A stretch of 49,784 bases of DNA, from assembly GCA_018828125.1 (NCBI GenBank), contig JAHJWB010000020.1:1-49784 (forward strand), in the 5' to 3' direction. Position 1 is the stretch's first letter; every line of letters starts with the position of its first letter. Under the pieces are notes generated by a model. It worked only from the letters and a program-made list of their open reading frames with translations, searched no databases and had not been told where the DNA came from. Of this stretch, positions 46,353 through 49,784 are shown piece by piece. The position numbers and the translations under genes are program-made. Origin of the DNA: Gammaproteobacteria bacterium. GTDB taxonomy: Bacteria > Pseudomonadota > Gammaproteobacteria > Burkholderiales > Burkholderiaceae_C.

Positions 46353-46871
46353 ATGGCGATTCCCAAATTTTTAAAGCACTTGGTCGAGGCGCTCATGGCG
46401 CTGAGCCTGTTGGGCATGGTGATTGCCGTGTTCGGCAACGTGGTGCAGCGCTACTTGTGGGGCACCGGGTGGGTGGTATCCGAAGAACTTTCGCGCCTGT
46501 TGTTTGTATGGCTCGTGTGCCTGGCGGCGACGCTAGCGTTTGGCGAAGGCCAGCACCTGGGGTTTGACTTGGTCACCGCGCGGCTCAAGGGCGCACCCGC
46601 GGCCTTGTTCCGCTGGCTGTCACGCGGCCTGATGGCGGTGGCGCTGTACTACCTGATGGTGGGCGCATGGCAGCAGGTGGTGGTGGGCATGGACAGCCGC
46701 AGCCCCGTCATGAACTACCCGCTGGCCCTGGGCGCAGGCGGCATCTTGCTGATGGGCGTTTGCATGGCCGTCATCCTGCTGTTGCAGGCCTGGCAAGACC
46801 TGTGCGGCACCACACCACCAGCCGACCCGCACCACACCCCGCACCCCGCCGAACAGGCCACCGAAGTTTGA
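46353..46871 (+). CDS. TRAP transporter small permease (DctQ family)
   Basis: A 172-residue membrane protein with four predicted helices (about residues 10-32, 45-65, 88-108, 125-147). Motifs: FGNVVQRYLWGTGWVVSEEL SRLLF (in two parts), GEGQHLGFDLV. It pairs with the large permease in the Na+-driven TRAP system. GGAGG lies just upstream. The tail is His/Pro-rich. Eight bp or less separate it from both neighbours. Confidence 0.93.
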   Translation: MAIPKFLKHLVEALMALSLLGMVIAVFGNVVQRYLWGTGWVVSEELSRLLFVWLVCLAATLAFGEGQHLGFDLVTARLKGAPAALFRWLSRGLMAVALYYLMVGAWQQVVVGMDSRSPVMNYPLALGAGGILLMGVCMAVILLLQAWQDLCGTTPPADPHHTPHPAEQATEV

Positions 46872-46878
46872 AGCCGCC

Positions 46879-48156
46879 ATGACGATTGCCCTGTTTTTAC
46901 TGGTCCTGTTCGCCACCATGACGGTGGGGGTGCCGATTGCGTTTGCGCTGATGCTGACCGCGCTGGCGCTGATGGTGCACCTGGATTTTTTTGATGCGCA
47001 GTTGCTGGCGCAAAACATGCAGGCTGGCTTCGACAGCTTTCCGCTGCTGGCGGTGCCGTTCTTTATCCTGGCCGGGGAGCTGATGAACGCCGGTGGGCTG
47101 AGCCGCCGCATCATCGACCTGGCGCGCACCTTTGTGGGCCACATCCCTGGTGGGTTGGGTTATGTGGCAATTGCGGCGTCGCTGATGCTGGCGTCCATGA
47201 GCGGCTCGGCCATTGCCGACACCGCCGCACTGGCCACCTTGCTGCTGCCCATGATGCGCCGCCAGAACTACCCCGATGGATCGAGCGCCGGACTGATTGC
47301 GGCGGGCGGCATCATCGCGCCCATCGTGCCGCCGTCCATGCCCATGGTGATCTACGGCGTGACCACCAACACCTCCATCAGCAAGCTGTTTCTGGCGGGC
47401 ATCGTGCCCGGCATCATGATGGCCGTGGCGCTGGTGATGGTGTGGCGCTGGGTGGCCAAGGACAAGAATCTGTCGGTGGCCGAAAAGACCACCTGGCCCG
47501 AGCGGCGCCGCGCACTGGTGAGCAGTGCCTGGGCGCTGATGATGCCCGTCATCATCATCGGCGGCCTGCGCATGGGGGTGTTCACCCCCACCGAGGCAGC
47601 CGTGGTGGCGGCCATGTATGCGCTGCTGGTGGCCACGCTGGTGTACCGCGAACTCAGTTTGGCGGGCGTCTACAAGGTGTTTGTAGCAGCCGCCAAGACA
47701 ACGGGCGTGGTCATGTTCCTGTGCGGCGCGGCCACGGCAGCGTCTTATATGGTGACGCTGGCCGACCTGCCCAACCAGCTCGCGCGAAGCATGGGCCCGC
47801 TGTTGCAAAGCCCCATTCTGTTCATGGCCGTGGTGTGCACCTTCTTGCTGGCGGTGGGCATGGTGATGGACCTCACGCCCACCATCCTCATCCTGGCACC
47901 GGTGCTGGCGCCTTTGGCCGTCAAGGCGGGCATCGACCCGGTGTACTTCGGCTTCGTGTTCATTTTTGTGGGCTGCCTGGGTTTGCTCACGCCCCCGGTG
48001 GGCACGGTGCTGAATGTGGTGGCCGGCATTGGGCGGCTGCGCATGGAGCCCGTCATTCGCGGGGTCATGCCGTTCTTGCTGATCTACATGACCATGCTGG
48101 CCCTGCTCATTGTGTTCCCCGCCATCGTGCTGTGGCCGCTCCAGCTGATGTTCTGA
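46879..48156 (+). CDS. TRAP transporter large permease (DctM family)
   Basis: A 425-residue, about 12-helix permease. The family motifs PFFILAGELMNAGGLSRRII, SMSGSAIADTAALATLLLP and GGIIAPIVPPSMPMVIYGV are intact. It forms the transport channel with the small subunit. From the genetic context it should carry gluconate or a related sugar acid; the substrate is set by the binding protein encoded next. Confidence 0.96.
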   Translation: MTIALFLLVLFATMTVGVPIAFALMLTALALMVHLDFFDAQLLAQNMQAGFDSFPLLAVPFFILAGELMNAGGLSRRIIDLARTFVGHIPGGLGYVAIAASLMLASMSGSAIADTAALATLLLPMMRRQNYPDGSSAGLIAAGGIIAPIVPPSMPMVIYGVTTNTSISKLFLAGIVPGIMMAVALVMVWRWVAKDKNLSVAEKTTWPERRRALVSSAWALMMPVIIIGGLRMGVFTPTEAAVVAAMYALLVATLVYRELSLAGVYKVFVAAAKTTGVVMFLCGAATAASYMVTLADLPNQLARSMGPLLQSPILFMAVVCTFLLAVGMVMDLTPTILILAPVLAPLAVKAGIDPVYFGFVFIFVGCLGLLTPPVGTVLNVVAGIGRLRMEPVIRGVMPFLLIYMTMLALLIVFPAIVLWPLQLMF

Positions 48157-48235
48157 AGCACGCTCTGACGCACGCCTTTACCCAACCTTCTCTGTCGCTT
48201 TTTTCACCCTGCCTTTTCCCTCAAGGAGACAACCC

Positions 48236-49255
48236 ATGAAAACTTTCCGTCGTACCCTGTTGGCCGCCCTCTCCGTGGCTGCCATCACCTGCTCGTTCCA
48301 GGCGGCCGCGCAAGATATCAAGCCGCGCCTCATCCGTTTTGGTTACGGCCTGAACGAAGTGTCCAACCAGGGTCGCGCCACCAAGCTGTTTGCTGAAGAG
48401 GTCGAAAAAGCCTCAGGCGGCAAGATGAAGATTCGCGCCATTGGCGCGGCAGCGCTGGGCTCCGACGTGCAGATGCAGCAGGCGCTGATCGGTGGTGCGC
48501 AAGAAATGATGGTGGGATCCACCGCCACCCTGGTGGGCATCACCAAGGAAATGGCGATCTGGGACACCCCGTTCCTGTTCAACAACGCCAAGGAAGCCGA
48601 CGTGGTGCTGGACGGCCCTGTGGGCCAGAAGGTGATGGACAAGCTGCAGGAAAAAGGCCTGGTGGGCCTCGTGTATTGGGAGAACGGGTTTCGCAACCTG
48701 ACCAACAACAAGCGCGCCGTCACCAAGCTGGAGGACATGGAAGGCATCAAGCTGCGCGTGATGCAGAACAACGTGTTCCTCGACAGCTTCAAGACCCTGG
48801 GCGCCAATGCAGTGCCGCTGCCATTTTCGGAGTTGTTCACTGCGCTGGAAACCAAGACGGTCGACGGCCAGGAGAACCCCTACAACACCATCCTGTCGAG
48901 CAAGTTCTATGAAGTGCAAAAGTACCTCACGGTAACGAACCACGTCTACAGCCCCTGGATTGTTCTGGTCAGCAAGAAGTACTGGGACGGCCTGTCGAAA
49001 GACGAACAAAAGGTACTGCTGGACGCCGCCAAGAAAAGCCGCGACTTTGAACGCCAGGACACCCGCGAAGAAGCCAACAAGGCGCTGGCAGACCTGAAGG
49101 CCAAGGGCATGCAGATCAACGAACTGTCGCCCACCGAAGCCAATCGCATGCGCGAAAAGCTGGGTGCCGTGAACGCCAGCATCTCGGCCAACGTGGGCGA
49201 AGCGCTGTGGAAGGACGTGCAGGGCGCTGTGGCGCAGGCGCGCGCAGGGAAGTAA
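48236..49255 (+). CDS. TRAP transporter substrate-binding protein (DctP family)
   Basis: A 339-residue periplasmic protein with a Sec signal (TLLAALSVAAITCSFQAAAQ, cleaved after AAA/AQ near residue 25). The conserved Arg that binds the carboxylate is in IKLRVMQNNVFLDSFKTLGA (about residue 170). Other DctP motifs: WENGFRNLTNNKRAV, AVPLPFSELFTALETKTVDG and QENPYNTI. AAGGAG precedes the start. An intrinsic terminator follows, closing the operon. The ligand is inferred from gntK and the repressor, not from the sequence. Confidence 0.95.
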   Translation: MKTFRRTLLAALSVAAITCSFQAAAQDIKPRLIRFGYGLNEVSNQGRATKLFAEEVEKASGGKMKIRAIGAAALGSDVQMQQALIGGAQEMMVGSTATLVGITKEMAIWDTPFLFNNAKEADVVLDGPVGQKVMDKLQEKGLVGLVYWENGFRNLTNNKRAVTKLEDMEGIKLRVMQNNVFLDSFKTLGANAVPLPFSELFTALETKTVDGQENPYNTILSSKFYEVQKYLTVTNHVYSPWIVLVSKKYWDGLSKDEQKVLLDAAKKSRDFERQDTREEANKALADLKAKGMQINELSPTEANRMREKLGAVNASISANVGEALWKDVQGAVAQARAGK

Positions 49256-49331
49256 GCCGCGGACGGATTTAGCAAAGGCAGACGCGGGGCGCTCAATGCG
49301 TCCCTTCCGTCTGCGTTTGGTGCGCTCAAGC

Positions 49332-49366
49332 AAAAGGCCGAGGCCCCTCACGGTGCCTCGGCCTTT
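49332..49366 (+). terminator. Intrinsic terminator of the gluconate/TRAP operon
   Basis: AAAAGGCCGAGGC / GCCTCGGCCTTTT, a 13-bp stem with a short loop and T-run. A further inverted pair (GCAGACG / CGTCTGC) lies at 49276-49314. Confidence 0.92.
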
Positions 49367-49413
49367 TGTGCATTTGCAACTTCGTGCCCGCGCCGCAGCG
49401 CAGGCCTATCGGC

Positions 49414-49707
49414 TTACAACGAGCCGATTTCGCCCGAAGAAATCTTGCCGGTGCGCAGGGCGTCCACTGCCTGGGCGTTCACCGCATTGCGGTCGGCCGT
49501 AGACGAGTACACCAGAGCGCGAGAACCCGAAGGGATGGCTCCGCTGGTCTGTGGCACTGTGGAGGCTTCCGCCATCACTTCAGCGCGGGTGCGGCTGGTT
49601 TCAAACTTGGTGGCGAACTGCGAAGCGTCTGCTTCGTCAGCAGAGGCACCGAAAGAAGCGAAAGCGGCAACAGCGGCGAGGGAGAGGAAACGTGCGGTCT
49701 TGTTCAT
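49414..49707 (-). CDS. Small secreted protein, DUF4148-like
   Basis: A 97-residue protein with a Sec signal (MNKTARFLSLAAVAAFASFG, cleavage near ASA at residue 23). The mature part contains SRTRAEVMAEASTVPQTSG, resembling DUF4148 (LTRAEVxAEL). The function is unknown; such proteins are common and often numerous in Burkholderiales. CAGGAG precedes the start. The last 77 bp of the window hold its upstream region; I see no clear promoter. Confidence 0.83.
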   Translation of the reverse strand: MNKTARFLSLAAVAAFASFGASADEADASQFATKFETSRTRAEVMAEASTVPQTSGAIPSGSRALVYSSTADRNAVNAQAVDALRTGKISSGEIGSL

Positions 49708-49784
49708 GGTGAAACTCCTGCTAGGTTCAAAAAACGGGGGGTGAAAACGGGATGATTGAAACGGTGCGGCAATTACATCGAACC

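Overview
The window is chromosomal DNA from a high-GC betaproteobacterium, most probably a member of the Comamonadaceae close to Acidovorax. Support comes from the gene repertoire, the protein style and a family of short AGCGCT-centred palindromes that I associate with that family (knowledge, not a search). No rRNA, tRNA, CRISPR array, transposase or prophage was seen. Almost all of the sequence is ordinary, densely coding chromosome.

Layout. 1-7.4 kb: a c-di-GMP/phosphorelay run on the plus strand (the 3' part of a GGDEF-EAL protein, a large hybrid histidine kinase, and a response regulator with an HD-GYP domain). 7.4-13.1 kb: housekeeping genes (suhB, trmJ, cysE, mog, darP, pmbA). 13.1-16.4 kb: a TetR regulator, divergent from a saccharopine-dehydrogenase-like gene across a clear twin operator, then a GST-like gene. 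16.5-18.6 kb: a patatin-like lipoprotein, yqeY and rpsU. 19.0-27.5 kb: a second GGDEF-EAL protein, a BaiN/HI0933-type flavoprotein, a 15-unit octamer repeat, an amino-acid-type binding protein, a DUF4124 protein, a sterol-desaturase-family membrane enzyme and a thioesterase.

27.5-43.9 kb is the most interesting part: a nitrate-assimilation region. Read leftward on the minus strand it holds a nitrate transporter (NarK/NasA-type MFS), nirB, a Tat-exported protein with two P-box-like motifs, nirD, the assimilatory nitrate reductase nasA, ybiB, cobA (siroheme for NirB) and a soluble PilJ_N/MCP-fragment protein. A PP2C-Ser/Thr-kinase fusion and a PAS chemoreceptor lie on the plus strand. I found three sequences that fit sigma-54 promoters (before the transporter, nirB and the PilJ_N gene). 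All have NtrC-like dyads upstream. The first two are followed by long leaders with a strong intrinsic terminator and a shared small hairpin. This suggests nitrogen-limitation control by NtrC plus nitrate-responsive antitermination. mog (molybdenum cofactor) and cysE elsewhere in the window serve related metabolism.

44.5-49.3 kb: a gluconate-type module, with a LacI/GntR-like repressor (probable TTG start) divergent from gluconokinase and a three-component TRAP transporter, and two matching operators between them. The window ends with a small secreted DUF4148-like protein.

Nine copies of the AGCGCT palindrome were found. Three lie inside genes (trmJ, the flavoprotein, ybiB) without breaking the reading frame. 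A roughly 680-bp inverted-repeat-bounded element without a convincing gene separates nirD from nasA.
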